Positions 52,076 through 60,234 of a DNA stretch of 64,000 nt are shown here, in pieces (within the stretch, counting starts at the first letter, position 1; the number at the start of each line of letters is the position of its first letter). The DNA is taken from positions 124,001-188,000 of the forward strand of contig JBFWNR010000004.1 in assembly GCA_050250955.1 (NCBI GenBank), read 5' to 3'. Position numbers and translations under genes: made by a program. The notes under the pieces were generated by a model. That model searched no databases, was not told the DNA's origin, and saw nothing but the letters and a program-made list of their open reading frames with translations. The stretch comes from CAWAYR01 sp050250955. GTDB lineage: Bacteria; Acidobacteriota; Vicinamibacteria; Vicinamibacterales; UBA2999.

Positions 52076-53821
52076 GTGATCGCCGGGATCCAGCTCGGGC
52101 CGGTGGCCGCCGGCGGCGCGATGCCGCCGGCGGCCGCGGCGGCCACCGCCGACCCCGTGGTGTCGTTCGGCGACGTCGTCGCGCACCTGGTCGCCGCCGG
52201 CGCAGCGGCCGGGTCCGCCACACCGGGCAGCCCGCGCCGGTCGAGCGCCGCCGGGGGCACGGCGTCGGCCGACCTCGAGTCCGACGCGCCAGCGGAGTGC
52301 GCACCGACGTCGACGCCCGCGAGTGCGGGCGATGCCGGCTGGCCGTGGCCGCTGCTGCCGATCGCGCCACCGCCACCGCCCGCTGAGATCACCGGCGCCG
52401 AGCCGCCGTCGAGCGGCGACGTCGCCAGCCAGGTCGCGGTCGACGATCTGACGAGCGGTCGAGGCCGCCAGACGGCGACGCGCCAGGCCTTCGGGACCGC
52501 CGCTGCGGGCGCGCCACCCGTGGCCGCCGCTGTCGACGATGCCAGCGGCGCTGCCGCCAGCGCCGGCGCCGCCGCGAGCGACCTCGTCGCCGCCGGCACC
52601 GGGACGGCGGCGGCCGTGGCGATCGACGGCCGTGCCGTCGAGACCGACGCGCGTGCGACGGCGGCGGCCGCGGTGCCCCGACCCGTCGGGCCCGGACCTG
52701 CCGCCACGGGCGGGGACACGACCCCACCGGCCGATGCGCCACCGTCCGCGGCGGCACCGGCCGGCGAGCGCTCTGCGTCACGCGCGCCGTCGCCCGACGC
52801 GCCGCCCTCGCCTTCGACCGGTGACGAGACCATCGGCCCGGCTCCGACGGCGTCGCCGACGATCCGTCCGCGCGCCACCGGTCAGGACGCGGCCGGTGTC
52901 TTCGACGCGGCGACGCCGCGTCCGACCAGCGGCGCGGCCGAACCTCCGCCGCCGTCGCCATCGCCGGGTGGTCCGGCATCGCGCGCCGAAATCGCGCGCC
53001 TCGCGGCCGCCGCGCCCGAGGCGGCGGCAGCGCCGGCCCGAGCGGCGGCGGCTGACGCCTCGGTCCTGACGCCCGTGGGCGCCGCCGTCGAGCACGCATC
53101 GTCGCCCCTGTCGGTGGTCGGCCGCCTGCGGCGCCAGCCATCGGCCGGCAGCCCGACCGTCCCGGCTCCCGACGCCCTCGAGGGGCGCGGGGCGCCGCTC
53201 ATTCCAGCCGTCGCGGCGGCCGGCGACCCGCCGGGCCTCGACGCCCGCAGCGGCGACCGGGCCACGCCGGCCGAGCCCGTGGTGGCCGTCGAACGGCGCG
53301 CCGCCGACGGGCCGATGCTGCCGACGACCATCGCCGGACCCGCCGCCGCGCGCGACGCCGGTCCGTCGTCGATCCTGGTGGAGGCGCCGCCGAGCGCGGC
53401 GCCGGCCGCGCTCGACGACGTCCTGCCGACGCAGATCATCCGTTCGATCCGCCTGCACTGGCGAGCCGGGCAGGGCGAGGCGCGGGTCCAGCTGCGCCCC
53501 GAGCACCTCGGCGAGCTGACGATCGCGCTCACCGTCGAGCGCGGCGGTGTGACCGCGACCCTGCACGCCGAGAACGCCGACGTGCGCCGCTGGATCGACG
53601 CGCACAGCGCGTCGCTGCGCGACGGCCTGGCCGAGCAGGGCCTGCGGCTCGAGCGCCTGATCGTCTCCGACGAGCGGCCGCGGCACGACGCCAGCGCCGA
53701 GCGCCGGCAGCAGCAGCCGGGCTCCGACGACGAGGCGTCGCGGCGGCGTCGCGGCCGCGCCGCGGCGTCGTTTGCCGCCTTCGATGTCCCGCCGTCTTCC
53801 GAGGAAAGGACCACCGCATGA
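52076..53821 (+). CDS. fliK: Flagellar hook-length control protein FliK
   Basis: 581 aa from GTG 52076, 10 nt after flgE. The first ~450 residues are low-complexity Ala/Pro/Thr/Gly-rich sequence, consistent with the disordered molecular-ruler part. The conserved C-terminal domain (about 455-545) reads IIRSIRLHWRAGQGEARVQLRPEHLGELTIALTVERGGVTATLHAENADVRRWIDAHSASLRDGLAEQGLRLERLIV, with the LRPExLGxLxIxL motif of the FliK family. It sets hook length and switches export specificity. It overlaps the next gene by 4 nt (ATGA). Confidence 0.9.
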   Translation: MIAGIQLGPVAAGGAMPPAAAAATADPVVSFGDVVAHLVAAGAAAGSATPGSPRRSSAAGGTASADLESDAPAECAPTSTPASAGDAGWPWPLLPIAPPPPPAEITGAEPPSSGDVASQVAVDDLTSGRGRQTATRQAFGTAAAGAPPVAAAVDDASGAAASAGAAASDLVAAGTGTAAAVAIDGRAVETDARATAAAAVPRPVGPGPAATGGDTTPPADAPPSAAAPAGERSASRAPSPDAPPSPSTGDETIGPAPTASPTIRPRATGQDAAGVFDAATPRPTSGAAEPPPPSPSPGGPASRAEIARLAAAAPEAAAAPARAAAADASVLTPVGAAVEHASSPLSVVGRLRRQPSAGSPTVPAPDALEGRGAPLIPAVAAAGDPPGLDARSGDRATPAEPVVAVERRAADGPMLPTTIAGPAAARDAGPSSILVEAPPSAAPAALDDVLPTQIIRSIRLHWRAGQGEARVQLRPEHLGELTIALTVERGGVTATLHAENADVRRWIDAHSASLRDGLAEQGLRLERLIVSDERPRHDASAERRQQQPGSDDEASRRRRGRAAASFAAFDVPPSSEERTTA

Positions 53822-54303
53822 GTCTCAACCCCCTGACCGCCGGCACCGGCGCCGACCCGATCAGCCAGCTGGTCGCGAAGGTGCTCGATCGGTTCGACAC
53901 CGACAAGGACGGCAAGCTGACGGCGTCCGAGTTCGGCTCGTTCCTGACCGGCCTGTTGAGCGGTTCAGGCGCCGCCGGCCTGGCCGCCACGGCCAAGCGC
54001 GACGAGGTGACCCCGGGCGCCTACCGGAGTTCGCTGGCCGGCTTCGACGCCCGCAAGATCGACGATCCGAGCATCCGCGACGCGATGACCTCGAAGTACC
54101 GCGCGGCGCGGATCTTCCAGGACTATCCGCCGCGCCCCGAGAGCATCCCGGCGGTGATCGAACGGCTCAAGGCCGAGGGCATCAACGCCGTGCAGACCGA
54201 CCACGACAAGATCGACTTCGGCGACGGCTACGGGCCGATCGACGTGATTCAGGGCGCCCATGCGGGCGGCGGGGTGGCGTGGCAGTGGCTGCCGAGGGAG
54301 TAG
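53818..54303 (+). CDS. EF-hand protein inserted in the flagellar operon
   Basis: 161 aa. ATG 53818 overlaps the fliK stop, so it is translated with the flagellar genes. Near the N-terminus is one canonical EF-hand loop, DTDKDGKLTASE (residues 27-38), with all acidic ligands at positions 1, 3, 5 and 12 and Gly at 6, between helical segments (ISQLVAKVLDRF and FGSFLTGLLSG). The remaining ~100 residues (RKIDDPSIRDAMTSKYRAARIFQDYPPRPESIPAVIERLKAEGINAVQTDHDK..., ending VAWQWLPRE) match nothing I recognise. No signal peptide or membrane helix. Position between fliK and fliL, where other bacteria have flgD, flgE or flbD-type genes, suggests an export substrate or a calcium-sensing accessory factor; this is inference. 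Confidence 0.72.
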   Translation: MSLNPLTAGTGADPISQLVAKVLDRFDTDKDGKLTASEFGSFLTGLLSGSGAAGLAATAKRDEVTPGAYRSSLAGFDARKIDDPSIRDAMTSKYRAARIFQDYPPRPESIPAVIERLKAEGINAVQTDHDKIDFGDGYGPIDVIQGAHAGGGVAWQWLPRE

Positions 54304-54776
54304 CCGCCGAGGCCGGCAAGGCGCCGGCGAAGGCCAAGAGCAAGCTGCCGCTCATCGGCGCCGCAGTCGTCCTGCTGGGCGCCGGCGGCGGCGGGATGTA
54401 CTGGTGGAACGGCCGCCACGCCGCCGAGCCGGCGGTCGAGGCCAGGGAGATTCCGGCCAGCGCCCGCGGCCTGGTCGCCTTCGAGCCGTTCGTGGCCAAC
54501 CTCGCCGATCCGGGCGGGACGCGGTTCGTCCGCGCCACCGTGCAGCTGGTCGTCGCCGACGCGGCGCAGGCCGCCGAGATGACCGAGACACCGGTGCTGG
54601 TGATGCAGGCCCGCGCCATCATCCTCGAACTGCTGACCACCCAGACCGCCGACGTGCTGGTCACCCTCGACGGCAAGGCGGCGCTGCGCAAGGCGATTGC
54701 CGAGCGCGTGCACGAGGCCTTGCACGAGATCGAAGTCATCGATGTCCTCCTCTCCGACTTCGTCGTCCAGTTCTGA
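54285..54776 (+). CDS. fliL: Flagellar basal body-associated protein FliL
   Basis: 163 aa from GTG 54285, chosen for the GGGGTGG about 7 nt upstream; GTG 54279 is also possible. It overlaps the EF-hand gene by 19 nt. A cytoplasmic Ala/Lys stretch leads to one membrane helix (LPLIGAAVVLLGAGGGGMYWW). The periplasmic FliL domain follows (LVAFEPFVANLADPGGTRFVRATVQLVVADAAQAAEM, ARAIILELLTTQTADVLVTLDGKAALRKAIAERVHEALHEIEVIDVLLSDFVVQF). The VxxVxFxDFVxQ-type ending is diagnostic. FliL associates with the stator and rotor. Confidence 0.92.
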   Translation: MAAEGVAAEAGKAPAKAKSKLPLIGAAVVLLGAGGGGMYWWNGRHAAEPAVEAREIPASARGLVAFEPFVANLADPGGTRFVRATVQLVVADAAQAAEMTETPVLVMQARAIILELLTTQTADVLVTLDGKAALRKAIAERVHEALHEIEVIDVLLSDFVVQF

Positions 54777-55035
54777 GCCGGCGGCCGCGCTGGCGACGAT
54801 GTTCGACGTCCGCTGCGACGTCGACTTCGTGGTCGGGACCGGACGGGTCACCGTGCGGGAGTTCCTGCACCTGGCGCCGGACGGGGTGCTGCGGCTGGAT
54901 CAGCCGGTCGGCGCCGACCTGCAGGTGTGGGTGCACGGCGTGCCGATCGGCGACGGGGAAGTGGCGGTGATCGACGACAACGCGGCGTTGCGCGTGACGC
55001 GGCTGGCGCCGCCCACCGGGGCCGGCTGGGAGTAG
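54742..55035 (+). CDS. Short SpoA-domain switch protein (FliN-like, first copy)
   Basis: 97 aa from ATG 54742, overlapping the end of fliL by 35 nt; an in-frame ATG at 54799 gives a 78-residue protein. The C-terminal ~75 residues are a surface-presentation-of-antigens (SpoA) domain: MFDVRCDVDFVVGTGRVTVREFLHLAPDGVLRLDQPVGADLQVWVHGVPIGDGEVAVIDDNAALRVTRL, the FliN fold of the motor C-ring. Its place between fliL and fliO is that of fliN in many bacteria. A second FliN/FliY-type protein occurs at 62959, so this is one of two. Confidence 0.82.
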   Translation: MSSSPTSSSSSEPAAALATMFDVRCDVDFVVGTGRVTVREFLHLAPDGVLRLDQPVGADLQVWVHGVPIGDGEVAVIDDNAALRVTRLAPPTGAGWE

Positions 55036-55040
55036 ACGGC

Positions 55041-55403
55041 GTGGTGCTGCTGATGCAACTGGGAACCACCGGGACCGACCCCACCGGGGCCGGCACCCTC
55101 GGCCTGCGATCGCTCGCCGCGACGCTGGCCGTCCTCGCCCTTGTCGCCGCCGCCGCCTGGGCGCTGCGCAAGACCGCCGAGAGCCGGCGATCGCGTCAGG
55201 CGATGATGGTCGAGTCGGCGGTCTCGCTCGGCGAGCGCCGATCGCTGGTCATCGTGACCGTCGAAGGCCGCCGCCTGCTGCTCGGCGTGGCGCCCAACAG
55301 CGTGTCGCTGGTCACCGAACTCGGGGCCGGCTTCAGCAGCGTCCTGGCCGCATCGGTCGACGCCGGAGCGCCCGACCCCGAGCGGACGGGAGCGGTGTCG
55401 TGA
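55041..55403 (+). CDS. fliO: Flagellar biosynthesis protein FliO
   Basis: 120 aa from GTG 55041 (ATG 55053 also in frame). A membrane helix (LGLRSLAATLAVLALVAAAAWALRK) is followed by the small cytoplasmic FliO domain (MMVESAVSLGERRSLVIVTVEGRRLLLGVAPNSVSLVTEL), with the LGxRxSLVIVxVxGxxLLLGVxxxxVxLL pattern of the family. FliO helps assemble the FliP ring of the export gate. It overlaps fliP by 4 nt (GTGA). Confidence 0.88.
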   Translation: MVLLMQLGTTGTDPTGAGTLGLRSLAATLAVLALVAAAAWALRKTAESRRSRQAMMVESAVSLGERRSLVIVTVEGRRLLLGVAPNSVSLVTELGAGFSSVLAASVDAGAPDPERTGAVS

Positions 55404-56062
55404 ACCAGCTCGACCTCACCGTCAACGGCGTCGGCGCCGTGTCGGCGCCGCTGCAGATCGTCCTCTTCCTGACGCTGCTGACGTTCATTCCCGCGGTCCT
55501 CGTGATCATGACCTCGTTCACGAGAATCGCCATCGTCTTCCATTTCTTGAGGCAGGCGCTCGGCACCCAGGAAATGCCCTCGAACCAGATGCTGGTCGGG
55601 CTGACGCTGTTCCTGACCCTGTTCATCATGGCGCCGGTCGGCGAGCGGGTCCACGCCCTGGCGCTGGCGCCGGCGATGGCCGGCGAGATCGACGTCACCG
55701 AGGCGCTGCGCCGCGGCGCCCCGCCGGTCCGCGAGTTCATGCTCAAGCAGACCCGCGAGACCGACCTGGCGCTGTTCGTCGAGATGGGCCGGCTGCCGAA
55801 GCCCGGCACCCCGGACGACCTGCCGATGCGGGTGGTCATCCCGGCGTTCGCCATCTCGGAGCTCAAGACCGGCTTCCAGATGGGCTTCTTCCTGTTCGTG
55901 CCGTTCCTGCTCATCGACTTGGTGGTGTCGACCACGCTGCTGTCGATGGGCATGCTGCAGCTGCCGCCGGCGATGATCTCGCTGCCGTTCAAGGTGCTGC
56001 TCTTCGTGCTCATCGACGGCTGGCACCTGCTGGTGGCCTCGCTGGTCAAGAGCTTCCTGTGA
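55400..56062 (+). CDS. fliP: Flagellar export gate protein FliP
   Basis: 220 aa from GTG 55400. It carries LQIVLFLTLLTFIPAVLVIMTSFTRIAIVFHFLRQALGTQEMPSNQMLVGLTLFLTLFIMAPV and PVREFMLKQTRETDLALFVEMG, then MRVVIPAFAISELKTGFQMGFFLFVPFLLIDLVVSTTLLSMGMLQLPPAMISLPFKVLLFVLIDGWHLLVASLVKSF, the standard FliP signatures. It starts closer to helix 1 than E. coli FliP (245 aa) and has no obvious cleavable signal. With FliQ and FliR it forms the export pore. Confidence 0.96.
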   Translation: MNQLDLTVNGVGAVSAPLQIVLFLTLLTFIPAVLVIMTSFTRIAIVFHFLRQALGTQEMPSNQMLVGLTLFLTLFIMAPVGERVHALALAPAMAGEIDVTEALRRGAPPVREFMLKQTRETDLALFVEMGRLPKPGTPDDLPMRVVIPAFAISELKTGFQMGFFLFVPFLLIDLVVSTTLLSMGMLQLPPAMISLPFKVLLFVLIDGWHLLVASLVKSFL

Positions 56063-56077
56063 CCCCCGGGCCCCGCC

Positions 56078-56347
56078 ATGTCTGAAGCCCTCGTCGTCGG
56101 CATCGTCCGCCAGGCCATCGAGACCGCCGTCATCGTCACCCTGCCGATGCTCGCCGCGGGTCTGCTCGCCGGCGTGCTGGTCAGCATCTTCCAGACCGTC
56201 ACCTCGATCCAGGACAACGTCCTGGCCTTCATCCCGCGCGCGGCCGCGATCTTCGTCGCCTTCGCCGTCACCTTTCCGTGGATGCTGCGCGTCGTCGCCG
56301 GCTTCTCCAAAGGGCTGATCCAGCGGCTGCCCGACCTGGTGCGATGA
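56078..56347 (+). CDS. fliQ: Flagellar export gate protein FliQ
   Basis: 89 aa, two membrane hairpin helices: AIETAVIVTLPMLAAGLLAGVLVSIFQTVTSIQDNVLAFIPR and AAAIFVAFAVTFPWMLRVVAGFSKGL. The QxxTSIQDxxLxFIPR motif is family-defining. It starts 15 nt after fliP and overlaps fliR by 4 nt. Confidence 0.95.
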   Translation: MSEALVVGIVRQAIETAVIVTLPMLAAGLLAGVLVSIFQTVTSIQDNVLAFIPRAAAIFVAFAVTFPWMLRVVAGFSKGLIQRLPDLVR

Positions 56348-57102
56348 ACGAGCTGTCGACCCTGTCGCACCTCGGCCTGCTCCTCGCCCGGCCCGGCATG
56401 CTGGTGGCGGCGGCGCCGGTCTTCGGCGGCCAGTACGCACCGGTCCCGGTGCGCCTCGGCCTGGCGGTGCTGCTCGCCCTCTTCGTCCTGCCGACCGCTC
56501 CGGTCCCGGTGCTCACCACGCCGATGGGGCTCGGTGTCGTACTGGCCCGTGAGCTGGTCATCGGGCTGGCGCTGGCCCTGGCCCTGCAGGCGGTCCTGGC
56601 CGGCGCGGCGCTCGGCGGCCACCTCACCGGCTACCAGCTGATGCTGTCCTACGGCTCCACGGTCGACCCGCAGGGCGGCGTGCGCAACACCCTCACCGCG
56701 ACGCTCTACGTCAACCTCGCGCTGCTGACCTGCCTGGCCATCAACGCCCATCACACGCTGATTCGCGCGCTCGCCGATTCCTACGCGGTGCTGCCGATCG
56801 GCACCGGCGGCGTCGACGGCTCGCTGGTCGGCGCGGTCGTCCGGATGCTCGGCATCGTCTTCGTGCTCGGGCTGCGGCTGGCGGCGCCGCTCATCGTCGT
56901 CATGTTCATCGCCGAACTGGCGACGGCGTTGATGGCCCGGGTGGCGCCGACGCTCAACCTGATGGCGGTCGCGCCGCCACTGCGCGTCGCCGTCGGCCTG
57001 GCGGCGCTGGCGGCCGTGGTCGGCCTGGTGCCGGGGGTCGTCGCCCGCCTCGCCGGCGGCGTCGGGCAGCTCGGCCTGCGCGTCGCCGAGGCCTTCCGCT
57101 GA
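56344..57102 (+). CDS. fliR: Flagellar export gate protein FliR
   Basis: 252 aa from ATG 56344 (ATGA overlap with fliQ). Six hydrophobic segments, with LLLARPGMLVAAAPVFGGQYAPVPVRLGLAVLLALFVLP at the N-terminus, LALALQAVLAGAALGGHLTGYQLMLSYGSTVDPQGG in the middle and VMFIAELATALMARVAPTLNLMAVAPPLRVAVGLAAL later. The YQxxxxxxxxxDPQxG and ARxxPxxNxMxVxxPLxxxxG motifs match FliR. It forms the export gate with FliP5Q4 and is followed by flhB with a TGATG junction. Confidence 0.94.
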   Translation: MNELSTLSHLGLLLARPGMLVAAAPVFGGQYAPVPVRLGLAVLLALFVLPTAPVPVLTTPMGLGVVLARELVIGLALALALQAVLAGAALGGHLTGYQLMLSYGSTVDPQGGVRNTLTATLYVNLALLTCLAINAHHTLIRALADSYAVLPIGTGGVDGSLVGAVVRMLGIVFVLGLRLAAPLIVVMFIAELATALMARVAPTLNLMAVAPPLRVAVGLAALAAVVGLVPGVVARLAGGVGQLGLRVAEAFR

Positions 57103-58181
57103 TGGCCGACGAGCAGCAGCACGGCGAGAAGACCGAGAAACCCTCGGCGAAGAAGCTGCGCGACGCCCGCAAGCGGGGCGAGGTGCCGCGCAGCCCCGAC
57201 CTGGTCGCGGCGCTGTCGCTCGTGGCGGTCACCGTCGTCCTGTTGCGCAGCGGCGCGGCGGCGATGGTCCGGCTGCAGACCCACTTGTCCGAGAGCCTGT
57301 CGGGCCTGGCCGATCGCGCCGCCGTCGGCCTCACCCCCGAGGCGCTCGGCGTGATGGCCGTCGAAGACGGCGGGCTGCTGGCGGTCCTCGCCGCGCCGGT
57401 GATGGTGACCGCGGCGCTGGCCGGCCTGGCCGGCAACGTCGCCCAGTCGGGCTGGGTGTTCGCGCCCGAGCGCCTGACCCCGAACTTCACGCGCCTCAGC
57501 CCGTCGCACGGCTGGCAGCGCATCAAGCCGATCCAGTCGGGCATGACGCTCGTCAAGGCCATCCTGGCCTGCAGCGTCGTCGGCGCGCTGGCCTGGTCGG
57601 TGGGCCGCGAGGCGCTGGCGGAAACGCCGCGGCTGGCCTGGATGGCGCCCGAGAGCGCCGCGCTCGAGGGCTGGGGGTGGCTGCGCCGGCTGCTGCTGCA
57701 GGGCGGCGCCGCCCAGGTGCTGCTGGCCGGCGCCGACGTCGGCTGGCAGTGGTGGCGCTACTACGCCAACCTCAAGATGACCAAGCAGGAAGTGCGCGAC
57801 GAGGCCAAGTCGAGCGACGGCAACCCCGAGATCAAGGCCCGGGTGCGCCGCGTCCAGCGCGAGATGGTGCGCAAGCGCATGCTCGCGGCGGTGCCGACCG
57901 CCACCGTGGTCATCACCAACCCGACCCACTACGCGGTGGCGCTCGAGTACCGGCGCGGCGAGATGCTCGCCCCGATGGTCGTCGCCAAGGGCAAGGACCT
58001 GCTCGCTCAGCGCATCAAGCAGGTGGCCCGCGACCACGGCGTGCCGACGGTCGAGAACGTGCCGCTGGCCCAGGCGCTCTACAAGGGCGCCGAGGTCGGC
58101 GACGCGATCCCGGCCGGCCTGTTCGGCGCCGTCGCCGAAGTGCTCGCCTACCTGGTCCGCATCCGCCAGCTGATGCTCTGA
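57102..58181 (+). CDS. flhB: Flagellar export switch protein FlhB
   Basis: 359 aa. N-terminus EKTEKPSAKKLRDARKRGEVPRSPDLVAALSL is the universal FlhB start. Four membrane helices follow, then the cytoplasmic part beginning MTKQEVRDEAKSSDGNPEIKARVRRVQREM. The self-cleavage site NPTH is present in VVITNPTHYAVALEY, and the C-terminal peptide (PMVVAKGKDLLAQRIKQVARDHGVPTVENVPLAQALYKGAEVGDAIPAGLFGAVAEVLAYL) is complete. It switches export from hook to filament substrates, with FliK. Confidence 0.96.
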   Translation: MADEQQHGEKTEKPSAKKLRDARKRGEVPRSPDLVAALSLVAVTVVLLRSGAAAMVRLQTHLSESLSGLADRAAVGLTPEALGVMAVEDGGLLAVLAAPVMVTAALAGLAGNVAQSGWVFAPERLTPNFTRLSPSHGWQRIKPIQSGMTLVKAILACSVVGALAWSVGREALAETPRLAWMAPESAALEGWGWLRRLLLQGGAAQVLLAGADVGWQWWRYYANLKMTKQEVRDEAKSSDGNPEIKARVRRVQREMVRKRMLAAVPTATVVITNPTHYAVALEYRRGEMLAPMVVAKGKDLLAQRIKQVARDHGVPTVENVPLAQALYKGAEVGDAIPAGLFGAVAEVLAYLVRIRQLML

Positions 58182-58193
58182 CGCCGATTCGCC

Positions 58194-60233
58194 ATGGCTA
58201 CCACGTCTTCGACCCGTTCCACGTCCACGACCCATCTGCTGGTCCCGCTGGCCCTGATGGCGGTGGTGCTGCTGATGGTGGTGCCGCTGCCGCCGCTGCT
58301 GCTCGATCTCCTGCTGTCGATCGACATCGGCCTGGCGGTGGTGCTGCTGCTCACCGTCGTCTACGTCAAGCAGCCGGTCGAGTTCTCGGTCTTCCCCTCG
58401 TTGCTGCTGCTGCTCACGCTGCTGCGCCTGGCCCTGAACGTCGCCGCCACCCGTCTCATCCTGATGCACGGCCACGAGGGGGTCGAGTCGGCCGGCCACG
58501 TCATCATGGCGTTCGGGCAATTCGTCGTCGGCGGCAACTTCGTCGTCGGCGTCGTCGTGTTCCTGGTGCTCATCGCCATCCAGTTCATCGTCATCAACCA
58601 CGGCGCGGTGCGCATCTCGGAGGTGACGGCCCGGTTCACCCTCGATGCGATGCCGGGCCGCCAGATGGCCATCGACGCCGACCTGAACGCCGGCGCCATC
58701 GACGACGCCGAGGCGCGCATCCGCCGCGAGCGGGTGCGCCGCGAGGCCGACTTCTACGGCTCGATGGACGGGGCGATCCGCTTCACCCAGCGCGACGCGC
58801 TGGCCGCGGTGCTCATCACCGGCGTCAACATCGCCGCCGGGCTGGTCATCGGCGTCTTCCAGCACGATCTCGACCTGGCGACGGCGGCCGAGACCTACAC
58901 CATCCTGACCATCGGCGAAGGCCTGGTCACGGCGATCCCGGCCCTGCTGGTGTCGATGTCGGGCGGCCTCATCACCACCCGGGCGGCCGCCGAGTCGCAC
59001 CTCGGCGAGGAAGTGGCCGCCCAGCTGCTGGCGCGGTGGCGGCCGCTGGCCGCGGCGGCCGCGGCCCTGGTCGTCATGGCCCTCATCCCCGGGTTGCCCA
59101 AGCTCGCCTTCGTCGCCGTCGCGGCCATCCTCGGCGCCGCCGCCTATGCCACGCGACAGACGGCGGCGACGCCGGCGCCGGAAGCCCCGACGGTGCCGCC
59201 GGCGCCGGATGCGCTCGACGGGCCGCTGTCCATCGACCCGCTCGGCATCGAGGTCGGCTACGCGCTGGTGTCGATCGTCGACGAGCAGCAGGGCGGCACG
59301 CTGCTGTCGCGGCTGCGGGCGGTGCGCCGCCAGATCGCCACCGAGACCGGCGTGGTGGTGCCGCCGGTGCACGTCGCCGACAACCTCCAGCTCGGCCCCC
59401 GGCAGTACACGATCCTCGTCAAGGGCGTCGAGGTCGCCCGCGGTGAGCTCTACGCCGATCGGCTGCTCGCCATCAACCCCGGCACCGCCGCTGCGGTCGT
59501 CGACGGCGTCGCCACCCGCGAGCCGGCGTTCGGACTGCCGGCGGTGTGGATCGGCAGCGACCAGCGCGACCGCGCGTCGGCCGCCGGCTACACCGTCGTC
59601 GATCCGACCACGGCGCTGTCGACTCACGTCTCGGAGACCATCCGGGTGTTCCTGCCCGACCTGCTCAGCCGCCAGCAGACCAAGGAGCTGGTGGACCGGG
59701 TGGCGCAGACCTCGCCGAAGCTCATCGAGGAGCTGGTCCCCAAGATCGCCTCGGTCGGCGACATCCAGCGCGTGCTGCGTCAGCTGCTGCGCGAGCGGGT
59801 CTCGATCCGCGACCTGACGACCATCCTCGAGGCCGTCGCCGACGCCGCGCCGGGCGCCAAGGACGCCGATGCGGTGGCCGAGGCCGTCCGCCAGGCCATG
59901 GGGCGCACGATCTGCCGCAGCTACCAGAACGAGAAGGACGAGCTGCCGGCCATCTCGCTGTCGCCCGAACTCGAGGAGCGGCTGGCCTCCTCGATCGTCA
60001 AGACCGACCACGGCGCGGTGCTGGCCATCGACCCGTCGCTGGCCCAGCGGCTGGCCAGCCGCATCGCCGAGATCTTCGCCGGCGCGGTGGCACAACCTGT
60101 GCTCCTGTGCACGCCGACGCTGCGGCCCCACATCTGGCGGCTGTTCGCCCGGGTGCTGCCGCACCTGGGTGTGCTGTCGCACAGCGAGGTGCCGCCCCAG
60201 GTGCACGTGGCGTCGATTGCGACCCTGGACTGA
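58194..60233 (+). CDS. flhA: Flagellar export gate protein FlhA
   Basis: 679 aa. About eight N-terminal membrane helices; the cytoplasmic FHIPEP loop residues appear in VRISEVTARFTLDAMPGRQMAIDADLNAGAIDDAEARIRR and FYGSMDGAIRFTQRDALAAVLITGVNIAAGL. The C-terminal receptor domain (about 340-679) has DPLGIEVGYALVSIVDEQQGGTLLSRLRAVRRQIATETGVVVPPVHVADNLQLGPRQYTILVKG and SRQQTKELVDRVAQTSPKLIEELVPKIASVGDIQRVLRQLLRERVSIRDL. It couples proton flow to export and docks chaperone-substrate complexes. Confidence 0.97.
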   Translation: MATTSSTRSTSTTHLLVPLALMAVVLLMVVPLPPLLLDLLLSIDIGLAVVLLLTVVYVKQPVEFSVFPSLLLLLTLLRLALNVAATRLILMHGHEGVESAGHVIMAFGQFVVGGNFVVGVVVFLVLIAIQFIVINHGAVRISEVTARFTLDAMPGRQMAIDADLNAGAIDDAEARIRRERVRREADFYGSMDGAIRFTQRDALAAVLITGVNIAAGLVIGVFQHDLDLATAAETYTILTIGEGLVTAIPALLVSMSGGLITTRAAAESHLGEEVAAQLLARWRPLAAAAAALVVMALIPGLPKLAFVAVAAILGAAAYATRQTAATPAPEAPTVPPAPDALDGPLSIDPLGIEVGYALVSIVDEQQGGTLLSRLRAVRRQIATETGVVVPPVHVADNLQLGPRQYTILVKGVEVARGELYADRLLAINPGTAAAVVDGVATREPAFGLPAVWIGSDQRDRASAAGYTVVDPTTALSTHVSETIRVFLPDLLSRQQTKELVDRVAQTSPKLIEELVPKIASVGDIQRVLRQLLRERVSIRDLTTILEAVADAAPGAKDADAVAEAVRQAMGRTICRSYQNEKDELPAISLSPELEERLASSIVKTDHGAVLAIDPSLAQRLASRIAEIFAGAVAQPVLLCTPTLRPHIWRLFARVLPHLGVLSHSEVPPQVHVASIATLD

Positions 60234-60234
60234 G

